Part shown: in pieces, positions 1 through 7,084 of the stretch
Layout of the letters: each line of letters starts with the position of its first letter
Position numbering within the stretch: position 1 is the stretch's first letter
Source: a virus
IMG/VR virus record: IMGVR_UViG_3300042465_002787
Location: 1 to 24,473 of that record
Length of the DNA stretch: 24,473 nucleotides
Direction: 5' to 3' (one strand)
Translations under genes and position numbers: made by a program
Notes under the pieces: model-generated
The model's database searches: none
The model's input: the letters and a program-made list of their open reading frames with translations, nothing else
What the model was told of the DNA's origin: nothing

Positions 1-282
1 GGTGCAAAAACTGGTTCACCTACTTTACAACAAGCTATCTTAAGTTGGATTAAAAAGAAAGGTATATCAGGAAAAGCAAATGCACAAGGCAACGTCCCAA
101 CAAGTGAGCAATTAAGTTGGGGTATCTCTAAGTCTATTCACTTAAATGGAACTAAGTTATACCAACAAGGAGGTAAGCAAAATATTTTTGAACCGATTTT
201 GACTACAAATAGAATAGATAATTTGTTAAATTTGATAGGACAAAGGTATTACATTCAAATAACTAATATTATAATTAAATGA
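1..282 (+). CDS. Partial phage neck/tail-completion-like protein (3' end only)
   Basis: The reading frame is open from base 1 and ends at TGA 280-282, giving the last 93 residues of a longer protein whose start lies outside the window. The visible part contains a helix-rich stretch with ILSWIKKKGISGKA, then QLSWGISKSIHLNGTK and NIFEPIL. This arrangement (a WI..KGI helix, an xAKxIHxxGT helix and an IFEP segment) resembles HK97 gp10-like or neck proteins of Bacteroidota phages that join head and tail. That family link is from memory, so the specific role is inference. The stop overlaps the next start as ATGA, indicating translational coupling with the following structural gene. Confidence 0.6.
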   Translation, partial: GAKTGSPTLQQAILSWIKKKGISGKANAQGNVPTSEQLSWGISKSIHLNGTKLYQQGGKQNIFEPILTTNRIDNLLNLIGQRYYIQITNIIIK

Positions 283-1340
283 TTTCAATTACAAAGAATC
301 CAACAATATACATTAACAACAATGCTAGTAAGTGGTTTCCCGCTCATCAACCGATAACATTTGAGGTTACTAGAAAGGATGTGAATGTTATTCAAAAGTA
401 TGTTATTTACGGGCAAATTCAATTTAACTTAACGAGCAGACTGCCAAGCACTATTTTGGTAGGTCAATCAATTACATACGTTCAAAGTAATAAATCAATT
501 ACTTTAATTGTAACAGGCTTCGGGAACAACTTTATTCGAGTTGCTTATAACTCATCTTTAATTGGTGGGGTTTTAGGATTCATTAATCTAAATGATGCTT
601 TGAAAGGGCATTACGTTGAAACATTAATCAGTTATGTAACAGCTTCAAATGTTTATCAAACATTAGGCTCTATAAAGAATAAAGTTAATAGCTTAGGAAT
701 AGCGAAGGTTTCAGTACAAGAGTTATTGTCTACGAAGACAATTAATCAAAATGATTTTCTTTATAATAAGATAAACGCTAAACAATTTGGGGAGGGTTCA
801 AAGTTCAATATCCAAATTAGGGAATGTTTTAACGGTATATCTGGCAAATACACAATCTTAACAGATTCAAATGTGCTTTACTATACAAATTCAGCAAATC
901 AAACACAGGACAAATATGGTTACAACATGGGTAGTCATGTACCGACCTATGATAATGGGAGAACTGATAAAGCTAAATTTCAAAGTGTATTTAAACGACC
1001 TACTTACTTTGTTGGCTATCCATTTAGCTTAAATTTTATCTATTCTGAAAATATGCTTAATTATCAATTGATAAGAAAGGAAACTACTAAAGATATTAAC
1101 GGCACAACTATAGCAACTACTTCGGATAATTTATTTGTAGCAGAACGATTCTTCGCTAATAGAATCATGTTAAAACAAGGATATACTAGTAACGTAAAAA
1201 CTATTGATTTTTGGATTGAAACGGGTGCAGCAACGGGACAAAGACCTTGGACAGGTGTCGACACTTATGCAGAAGAAGGATATGGAAAAGGTTTCGGAGT
1301 TAGGGAAGTGATTAGAACAAATATAGGATTAAGACCATGA
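279..1340 (+). CDS. Putative phage structural protein (tail region)
   Basis: A 353-residue protein whose ATG overlaps the previous stop (ATGA) and whose stop region overlaps the next start in the same way. I do not recognise a named domain. The sequence is rich in beta-prone segments, aromatic residues and Asn/Thr, with no signal peptide, membrane segment or coiled coil, as is common in virion proteins. Its place between a neck-like gene and the 659-residue protein upstream of the tape measure gene argues for a tail or connector component made in one operon with them. It could be a tail-tube or tip protein. The structural assignment rests on context only. Confidence 0.5.
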   Translation: MISITKNPTIYINNNASKWFPAHQPITFEVTRKDVNVIQKYVIYGQIQFNLTSRLPSTILVGQSITYVQSNKSITLIVTGFGNNFIRVAYNSSLIGGVLGFINLNDALKGHYVETLISYVTASNVYQTLGSIKNKVNSLGIAKVSVQELLSTKTINQNDFLYNKINAKQFGEGSKFNIQIRECFNGISGKYTILTDSNVLYYTNSANQTQDKYGYNMGSHVPTYDNGRTDKAKFQSVFKRPTYFVGYPFSLNFIYSENMLNYQLIRKETTKDINGTTIATTSDNLFVAERFFANRIMLKQGYTSNVKTIDFWIETGAATGQRPWTGVDTYAEEGYGKGFGVREVIRTNIGLRP

Positions 1341-1777
1341 TAGTAACGGAAATTAAAACGATAAAAATAGATAGGGAATGTAAAGACAATCCTATATTTA
1401 TTTCATGGATAAACACATATGGAGGTCGTGAACATTGGCTATTTCACAAGGTGCAAACAAAGGGTTTAATTACTCAAAACGCTGGTAACTTTGAAGCGTA
1501 TATTTCAGACCTAGCAAATTCAAGAGGTCAAATTACTGATATATCTAAGAATGCTACTCCATTATTGATAGTAAATGCAACAGTTGATATTGAAGATATA
1601 GAAGGAATAAAAACAATGCTATATTCACCTTGTGTGGAATGGTTAGTTTCTGAAAGCCCTATAAAATGGCAAACGGTACGACCGCAAGTTGGGTCATTTA
1701 AGTTATATGATACAACAGATATGCAAGCGACTATACAAATTACTTTAGAGTTACCATACATTAACATACAAGCATAA
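1337..1777 (+). CDS. Small phage structural-region protein
   Basis: A 146-residue protein starting at an ATG inside the end of the preceding gene and ending in a TAATG junction with the next gene, so it belongs to the same translationally coupled tail operon. The sequence alternates short beta-prone segments, with WINTYGGREHWLF near residues 24-36 and SPCVEWLVSESPIKW further on. There is no transmembrane segment or recognised motif. The size and position would fit a tail completion or tail-tip accessory protein, but nothing in the sequence decides this. Not recognised as a named family. Confidence 0.5.
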   Translation: MIVTEIKTIKIDRECKDNPIFISWINTYGGREHWLFHKVQTKGLITQNAGNFEAYISDLANSRGQITDISKNATPLLIVNATVDIEDIEGIKTMLYSPCVEWLVSESPIKWQTVRPQVGSFKLYDTTDMQATIQITLELPYINIQA

Positions 1778-3756
1778 TGAACGAGCTATTTATTAATGGT
1801 AAAAGAGCAGATTTAAGCGACTTAACAAATGTAGGTGTAACATTTTGTGCTAATAATATAGGGGAGCTTCAGAATAGACAGGGAAACTTTACAAATACTT
1901 TCAAAATACCGTTAACAAAGAATAATAAAGAAATACTAGAATGGTCACATTTACAGACTTCATCTAGTTTAATTCCTTATAAAAAGAATAAAGCAACTTA
2001 TATTCAAAATGGTATTGAAATAATTAGTGATGGAGTTGCAGAAATTCAGTCTACAGATAACGATTATTTTTACATTAATGTTTATTCGGGTAATTTAGAT
2101 TTAATAGAAGCTATCGGAGGTTTAACCGTTGGTGAGCTATACGCAAGTGATGGTGTTTATAATTGGGCATTAAGTAATTGCTTTTACACAGCTTCAGATT
2201 ACTTTGTTTACCCTTTAATTGACTGGAGAGCTGATATAGATACTTTCTTTACAACGTCTACAATTGACGTTCGTGAAATGTTGCCTACGGCAATTGTGCA
2301 TAAAATGTTCACTAGATTGAGTAATAAAATAGGTTATACTTTTACGGGTAATTATTTAAATAGTTCTGACCATTTGAACATGGTATTAACACCGAACGAA
2401 TTAAAAGGAATTGACACGGGAGTTGAAGTATTAAACAATAGAAATAATTATATTTCAGATAAAATATTAGCTAATATAAGTATTGGAACGGCTACTGAAC
2501 AACATACATTATATCCTACATTTTCATTTTCATATAACGAAAAAACATTAGCAACTGATTTGCCAGATTTTGCTTTAGGAATTTTTAAACCAACTATAAA
2601 TAAAATAGGTACACTAAAATTTACAGGTAATTATAGACTGTGGTGGTCAAAAACTGAAAATTTCGGAGCTTTTACTTCGGCTAGTGATAAAGAAGTAACT
2701 GCTTATGCTGTATGTTCTTTTATAGATGACTTAGGAACTATAATTGAATCGAGAACGTCTACACCATCTACAAAAACATTGGATGTATTCCGTGCTGAAT
2801 TTGATTTTGATTTTGATTTTGAAACTACTGAACAAACTTTTTATAGTAGTAGACAATATAAAATAAAAGTAGATATTTTTACAACTCAAAATAATAAGGT
2901 AAATTCTAAAATTGAATTTTTTAATCAATTTACTGATTCATTTGGAAGTCGAGTTTATCAATATATTAGATTTACTCAAACTCAAAAAATAGCTTTTGGA
3001 AATCCTTTAAGTTTTCCTTCATTATTTACAATGAAAGTAATAGATGTTTTAAAAGACATCTTAAATATGGAAGCAATAATTATCCAAACAAATAACTATA
3101 CTAAGACTATTCAGTTTAACAAGTTTGAAGATGTCGTATTGAACAAGCCAATTGCAAAGAAATGGAGTGATAAAATTCAGTTTAATAAATCAATGGGGTT
3201 TACATTTGGGAATTATGCCCGTAGAAACAACTTGAAATTCAAGACTGATTCATACGAAAATGGTGTTATTTGGTTAAGTGATGAAACTTTAGAAGCTGAA
3301 AAGGATATGATTAAGCTAAACCACGACCCAACATTCCAATACCAACGATTTAATGCTTATAAGATACCTACCATTGATGGATTAAAGGATATAAATAACG
3401 AGTGGTTAAGTCCAACTTATAGGCTTTTACAGTTGAAGATTCAAAGCACTACATTCAATGTAAATTATACGGATGGCACAACAACAACTCCAAAAACTAC
3501 AGTAATCCCATTTTGTGAGTTTTATAATTTTGATAGGTTAATAACTGATAATTACAACGCTATTACTAATATTTTAAGGTCACCAAAAGTATTGAAAATA
3601 ATAGCTAATTTAGATGTAACAGATATTTCAGAGTTGGATTTTAGCATACCAATTGACATACAAAGACCCGATTTAAATTTAAGCGGTTATTTTTACATAA
3701 ATAAAATAGAAAACTACAAAGGTGGCTTGACAAGTTGCGAAATTATAGAGATATGA
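1777..3756 (+). CDS. Putative Bacteroidota phage tail/baseplate-like structural protein
   Basis: A 659-residue protein beginning MNELFINGKRADLSDL, followed by RQGNFTNTFKIPLTKNN near residues 33-49. This N-terminal pattern (NxLFINGxxxDL, then a QGNFxNxFKIPxT segment) recurs in large hypothetical virion proteins of Bacteroidota phages and prophages, next to tape measure genes. The rest is beta-rich with no membrane segment, consistent with a distal tail or baseplate-like component. A run of three GATTTT hexamers at 2803-2820 encodes a DFDFDF stretch. Its stop overlaps the tape measure start as ATGA. The structural role is likely; which part of the tail is inference. Confidence 0.6.
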   Translation: MNELFINGKRADLSDLTNVGVTFCANNIGELQNRQGNFTNTFKIPLTKNNKEILEWSHLQTSSSLIPYKKNKATYIQNGIEIISDGVAEIQSTDNDYFYINVYSGNLDLIEAIGGLTVGELYASDGVYNWALSNCFYTASDYFVYPLIDWRADIDTFFTTSTIDVREMLPTAIVHKMFTRLSNKIGYTFTGNYLNSSDHLNMVLTPNELKGIDTGVEVLNNRNNYISDKILANISIGTATEQHTLYPTFSFSYNEKTLATDLPDFALGIFKPTINKIGTLKFTGNYRLWWSKTENFGAFTSASDKEVTAYAVCSFIDDLGTIIESRTSTPSTKTLDVFRAEFDFDFDFETTEQTFYSSRQYKIKVDIFTTQNNKVNSKIEFFNQFTDSFGSRVYQYIRFTQTQKIAFGNPLSFPSLFTMKVIDVLKDILNMEAIIIQTNNYTKTIQFNKFEDVVLNKPIAKKWSDKIQFNKSMGFTFGNYARRNNLKFKTDSYENGVIWLSDETLEAEKDMIKLNHDPTFQYQRFNAYKIPTIDGLKDINNEWLSPTYRLLQLKIQSTTFNVNYTDGTTTTPKTTVIPFCEFYNFDRLITDNYNAITNILRSPKVLKIIANLDVTDISELDFSIPIDIQRPDLNLSGYFYINKIENYKGGLTSCEIIEI

Positions 3757-6527
3757 GCGAAGAAAAAACAATATTATTGAGTATCAAATTAGATACGGGA
3801 GATTTAAAAAAGAATAGCGAAGTAGCTGCTGCAAAGATTTTAGATTTAAAGAAAAGACAATCTGAACTAGATAAGACAACTAAAGAAGGTGCTTTAGCTT
3901 ATGCGAAGTTGGGAGCTGAAATTAAGGCACAAAATCAAATATTAACGCAATCTAGTAAAGCAATTGAAATAAATGAGCGACTAGGCAATAAACAAAATCT
4001 AAGTTTAAAAGAACAAGCTGAATTATTAAGTGCTGGTAAGGTTGCTTTACGTAATTTGACATCTGAACAAATATCAAATACTGATGCAGGAAAACAATTA
4101 AACAAAGAAGTAAGTGATTTAAATGAAAGTTTAAAGAAGTCTGAAAAAGCATACGGAGATAACCAAAGAGATGTAGGGAATTACGGAACTTCATTAGCTG
4201 ATTTAAAACGTGAATTAAAGACGTTGAAAGGTGAAATGGTAGGATTGGATGCAGGTTCAGAAAAATACCAAGAAGCGAGTGAAAAAGCTGGTAAGTTAGG
4301 CGATAAAATCAAAGAGGTTAACGAAAATGTTAAGGCTTCGTCTGGTGGCACAGGATTTGAGAAACTATCCAACAATTTAGGGCTTGTTCAAGATGACTTA
4401 ATGAATATGGACTTTGCAGGAGTTTCTGAAAAGATGAAGCAAATGGCGGTTATTTCTAGAGGAATGACATTTAAGGAAGTTATCGGAGGTTTAAAAGATA
4501 TGGGTTCTGGGTTACTTTCTTTAGGTAAAGCAATTTTAGCAAATCCTTTATTCTTAATGGCTGGTGTTATCATTGGAATAGTAGGAGCATTGAAACTATG
4601 GAGTGATTCAGTTAATGAGAAAGCGGTTAAGGCAACTGACAACCATACGAATGCAATACAAAGAAACATTGATAAAATGATAGCTCAAAACGAAAAAAGA
4701 GCTGAAATTGCAGGGCTGGAACTTGAATTGATGAAATTACAAGGTAAAAGCGAGAAAGAGATAGGAGAAGCAAGATTAAAAGAGTATGATAGAGAACAAA
4801 ATGAAAGGTTAGCAACCCTACATAGTTATGCGGATAAAGATAGATTTTTAAGAGGTAAATTTGCACAAGCTGAAGGAGAAGATAGAAAAAAAGAATTAAA
4901 TGATAAGATTAAAGATAATTCACAAAATTTCACAGAATTAGAGAAAACATTTAACGGTTGGAGAGAAAAAAGGGTAAAACTTGAAACTGAAACAAATACG
5001 GCTATTCGTGAAGAAAATAAAAAGGCAAGTGATAAAGCAATAGCAGATGCAAAAGAAACGGCACAAAAAATATTAGATGCTCAAAATAAACTTATAGAAT
5101 TGCAATTGTCAAATGAAGAACTTTCAAATGAGAATAGAGGAAAATTAATAGAAGCTAGGTACAAAATATCCATTGATGCAGCAGGTACAAATATGGATGA
5201 AATAATATTTTTAGAACAAGAGAAAAACAAAGAATTAGATGCTTTAGATAAGTTGATGCGAGAGGATGCCTTGACACGTCAAAAAGAAGCATTTAAAAAA
5301 GAATTAACTGGAGTTGAAAAAAATTCTGATTTGGATATAGCTATAAAAAAACAAAACCAACTTGAAATTCAAAAGATAAATATTGATTTTGATAATAAGA
5401 AAAAAGACCGTGATACAGAAACTGCAAATGCACTTGAGGAAAATGGTAAAATTACGGTTGAAATAGAACGCAAAACAAAGAACGAAATACTTTCTATAAA
5501 TGCTGAATTGAATTATTTAAAATCAATAGGTACTGCAAACGAAGTAAAAGCGTTCCAAGACTTACAAGATACAAAGATTCAAATATTAAAAGATAATGCA
5601 GAAAAAGAGATTAAGTTAGGTATTCAAACTAAAGAATTAATCAATGCAAATTTGGCTCTAGATGTTAAGAAAGTAGAAGATGAGAAAGCAAATTATAAGG
5701 TTAAAAAAATAGAAGAAGTTGCAAAACATGAACTTACCGAAGAACAAAAGATTATCCAAAAGAAAGCCGTAGCAACTTTAAACGGTGCTGAACAATTAGC
5801 AGGAGCAATTTCACAGATACAACAAAATAGGTTAGCAAATGAGTTAATAGCAGAGCAAAATAAGAACGATGAAAATCAAAAGAACTTACAAGCTCAATTG
5901 GATGCCGGTTTGATTTCTGAAGCTGAATTTAAAAGTAAAAAGAGTGATTTGGATGCTAAATTTAGAGCTGAAGAAAGTAAGTTGAAACGTGAAGCATTTG
6001 AGAAGGAAAAAGCAGCAGCTATAATTAAATCAATTATTAACACAGCGGTTGGTGTTACGGCTGCAGCACCTGTAATTCCTTTAATGATTTTAACTGGTGT
6101 TTTGGGAGCAGTTGAAACGGGTTTAATCGCTTCACAACCTACACCAAAGTTCGCTAAAGGTGGTACTTTTGGAGGTTCATCACACGCAAACGGTGGTACT
6201 AAGGGAGTATTTTCAGATGGTACACAAATCGAAGTTGAAAGAGATGAGAATTTCTACATTCTAAACAAAAATGCTTCAAGACATATAAACGGATTAAGCA
6301 ACCTTAACCAACAGTTCGGTGGTATTCCGTTAATGGCAAACGGTGGTGCTGTTACAAGTTCTGGAATTATGGCAAGTAATATTACAAATGGAGTAGATGC
6401 GAATTTAAACGCACAGAACCAATTATTGAGAATGATTGAAATGATGCCGAAACCTGTTGTAATTGTACAAGACATAAACGATGCACAAGGAAATTTGGCA
6501 AGTGTTGAAAATAGAGCGAATTTTTAA
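3753..6527 (+). CDS. Phage tail tape measure protein
   Basis: About 924 residues, the largest gene in the window. It has long alpha-helical, charged coiled-coil regions (roughly residues 20-200 and 310-760) rich in Lys, Glu, Ala and Gln. A hydrophobic segment near residues 260-283 contains NPLFLMAGVIIGIVGAL, and a second lies near 775-805 with AAPVIPLMILTGVLGAV. The C-terminus carries FAKGGTFGG followed by GTQIEVERDENFYILNK, a Gly-rich ending typical of tape measure proteins. These span the tail lumen, set tail length and help DNA entry. I chose ATG 3753, which overlaps the preceding stop as ATGA; a TTG at 3735 would add six residues but has no advantage. A strong hairpin terminator follows directly. 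Confidence 0.9.
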   Translation: MSEEKTILLSIKLDTGDLKKNSEVAAAKILDLKKRQSELDKTTKEGALAYAKLGAEIKAQNQILTQSSKAIEINERLGNKQNLSLKEQAELLSAGKVALRNLTSEQISNTDAGKQLNKEVSDLNESLKKSEKAYGDNQRDVGNYGTSLADLKRELKTLKGEMVGLDAGSEKYQEASEKAGKLGDKIKEVNENVKASSGGTGFEKLSNNLGLVQDDLMNMDFAGVSEKMKQMAVISRGMTFKEVIGGLKDMGSGLLSLGKAILANPLFLMAGVIIGIVGALKLWSDSVNEKAVKATDNHTNAIQRNIDKMIAQNEKRAEIAGLELELMKLQGKSEKEIGEARLKEYDREQNERLATLHSYADKDRFLRGKFAQAEGEDRKKELNDKIKDNSQNFTELEKTFNGWREKRVKLETETNTAIREENKKASDKAIADAKETAQKILDAQNKLIELQLSNEELSNENRGKLIEARYKISIDAAGTNMDEIIFLEQEKNKELDALDKLMREDALTRQKEAFKKELTGVEKNSDLDIAIKKQNQLEIQKINIDFDNKKKDRDTETANALEENGKITVEIERKTKNEILSINAELNYLKSIGTANEVKAFQDLQDTKIQILKDNAEKEIKLGIQTKELINANLALDVKKVEDEKANYKVKKIEEVAKHELTEEQKIIQKKAVATLNGAEQLAGAISQIQQNRLANELIAEQNKNDENQKNLQAQLDAGLISEAEFKSKKSDLDAKFRAEESKLKREAFEKEKAAAIIKSIINTAVGVTAAAPVIPLMILTGVLGAVETGLIASQPTPKFAKGGTFGGSSHANGGTKGVFSDGTQIEVERDENFYILNKNASRHINGLSNLNQQFGGIPLMANGGAVTSSGIMASNITNGVDANLNAQNQLLRMIEMMPKPVVIVQDINDAQGNLASVENRANF

Positions 6528-6532
6528 ACATA

Positions 6533-6566
6533 AAAAAACCGATATAAATTAATATATCGGTTTTTT
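6533..6566. terminator. Bidirectional intrinsic terminator
   Basis: A perfect 14 bp inverted repeat, AAAAAACCGATATA (6533-6546) and TATATCGGTTTTTT (6553-6566), encloses a 6 nt loop. A T-run follows the GC-containing stem on both strands. It lies between the stop of the tape measure gene (+) and the stop of the small helix-turn-helix gene (-), so it probably ends transcription from both sides. Confidence 0.85.
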
Positions 6567-6761
6567 CTAATATTTTTTATTGCATTTTGAATTGCTAATT
6601 TTATAATTTTTTAATTCTATTTTTTGAGTTTCATTTAAAACTCTATAAAACATTGAACGTGATATGTTTGTTATTATACAGGAATCCTCAATTGTATATC
6701 CTTTTTCGATTAATTTTAGAATTTTATTATAAATGGTTTTTTTTTCTAATTCTGTTTTCAT
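6567..6761 (-). CDS. Small helix-turn-helix protein, divergent regulator
   Basis: The only convincing minus-strand gene in the window, 64 residues from ATG 6761. The part reading KGYTIEDSCIITNISRSMFY looks like a helix-turn-helix: a first helix, a turn at TNIS and a recognition helix RSMFYRVLNE. The C-terminus is basic (KNYKISNSKCNKKY). A TTG codon at 6779 could extend the frame by six residues, but it overlaps the -7 element of a good promoter at 6777-6805, so the ATG is preferred. The gene is divergent from another small helix-turn-helix gene and shares its stop-side terminator with the tape measure gene. It probably binds DNA; the target is unknown, with the palindrome at 6817-6839 the obvious candidate. 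Confidence 0.65.
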   Translation of the reverse strand: MKTELEKKTIYNKILKLIEKGYTIEDSCIITNISRSMFYRVLNETQKIELKNYKISNSKCNKKY

Positions 6762-6776
6762 ATTATTTAGTTTTTG

Positions 6777-6805
6777 CAAATATATAATACTTTTTTAAAC
6801 TTCAA
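6777..6805 (-). promoter_or_regulatory. Bacteroidota-type promoter for the minus-strand regulator
   Basis: On the minus strand TATATTTG (complement of 6777-6784) matches the TAnnTTTG -7 element. A TTG (complement of 6803-6805) lies 18 nt upstream, matching the -33 element. Transcription would begin only a few bases before ATG 6761, giving a very short leader. This also argues against the upstream TTG start of the gene. Confidence 0.65.
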
Positions 6806-6816
6806 TAAATTAATAC

Positions 6817-6839
6817 TTATTTATAATGGTTATAAATAA
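6817..6839. promoter_or_regulatory. Palindromic candidate operator
   Basis: TTATTTATAA and TTATAAATAA form a perfect 10 bp inverted repeat around the 3 nt spacer TGG. It lies between two divergent small helix-turn-helix genes, just upstream of the minus-strand promoter and 18 bp before ATG 6857. The symmetry and position suit a dimeric repressor or activator site. AT-rich palindromes arise easily by chance in such DNA, so binding is inference. Confidence 0.5.
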
Positions 6840-6856
6840 AAACATTAACTTTATAT

Positions 6857-7084
6857 ATGTCAATAAAATTACTCGAAAAATTACATGATAGCGGGGAGCT
6901 TCATGACTTATTGCGTTCAGGTCTTATTTCTGTAAACGTGTTAACTTGGTTTAAAATTTACAAAGCATTCCAATTTCAGATGGAGAAAGGAGTTAAAAAA
7001 ACTCAATCTATTACAGATGTTTCAGATGTATTTGGAGTTAGTGAAAGAATAGTGTACAGAATAATTAAACGATTTGAACAATGA
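6857..7084 (+). CDS. Small helix-turn-helix protein of the Bacteroidota phage structural region
   Basis: A 75-residue protein with an N-terminal helical part (LLEKLHDSGELHDLLRSGL) and a C-terminal helix-turn-helix at about residues 48-75, reading KTQSITDVSDVFGVSERIVY then RIIKRFEQ. The scheme of an LLRSGLIS segment, an aromatic helix and an xVSERxxYRI helix resembles short genes found beside tail genes in Bacteroidota phages (from memory). Its last codon and stop overlap the ATG of the fibre gene, so the two are translationally coupled. It is divergent from the minus-strand regulator and lies next to the 6817-6839 palindrome. It may regulate the fibre operon, be a DNA-binding structural accessory, or both. 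Confidence 0.6.
   Translation: MSIKLLEKLHDSGELHDLLRSGLISVNVLTWFKIYKAFQFQMEKGVKKTQSITDVSDVFGVSERIVYRIIKRFEQ

Noticed and set aside
2803-2820. Three tandem GATTTT hexamers in the 659-residue protein gene
   Set aside because: Short in-frame repeat coding for DF units; slippage is possible but three copies are too few to suggest phase variation.
3952-4866. Several long open frames on the minus strand within the tape measure gene
   Set aside because: They are antisense to a clear helical gene, contain no leaders or promoters, and their Leu/Phe/Ser-rich products reflect the reverse of Lys/Glu codons.
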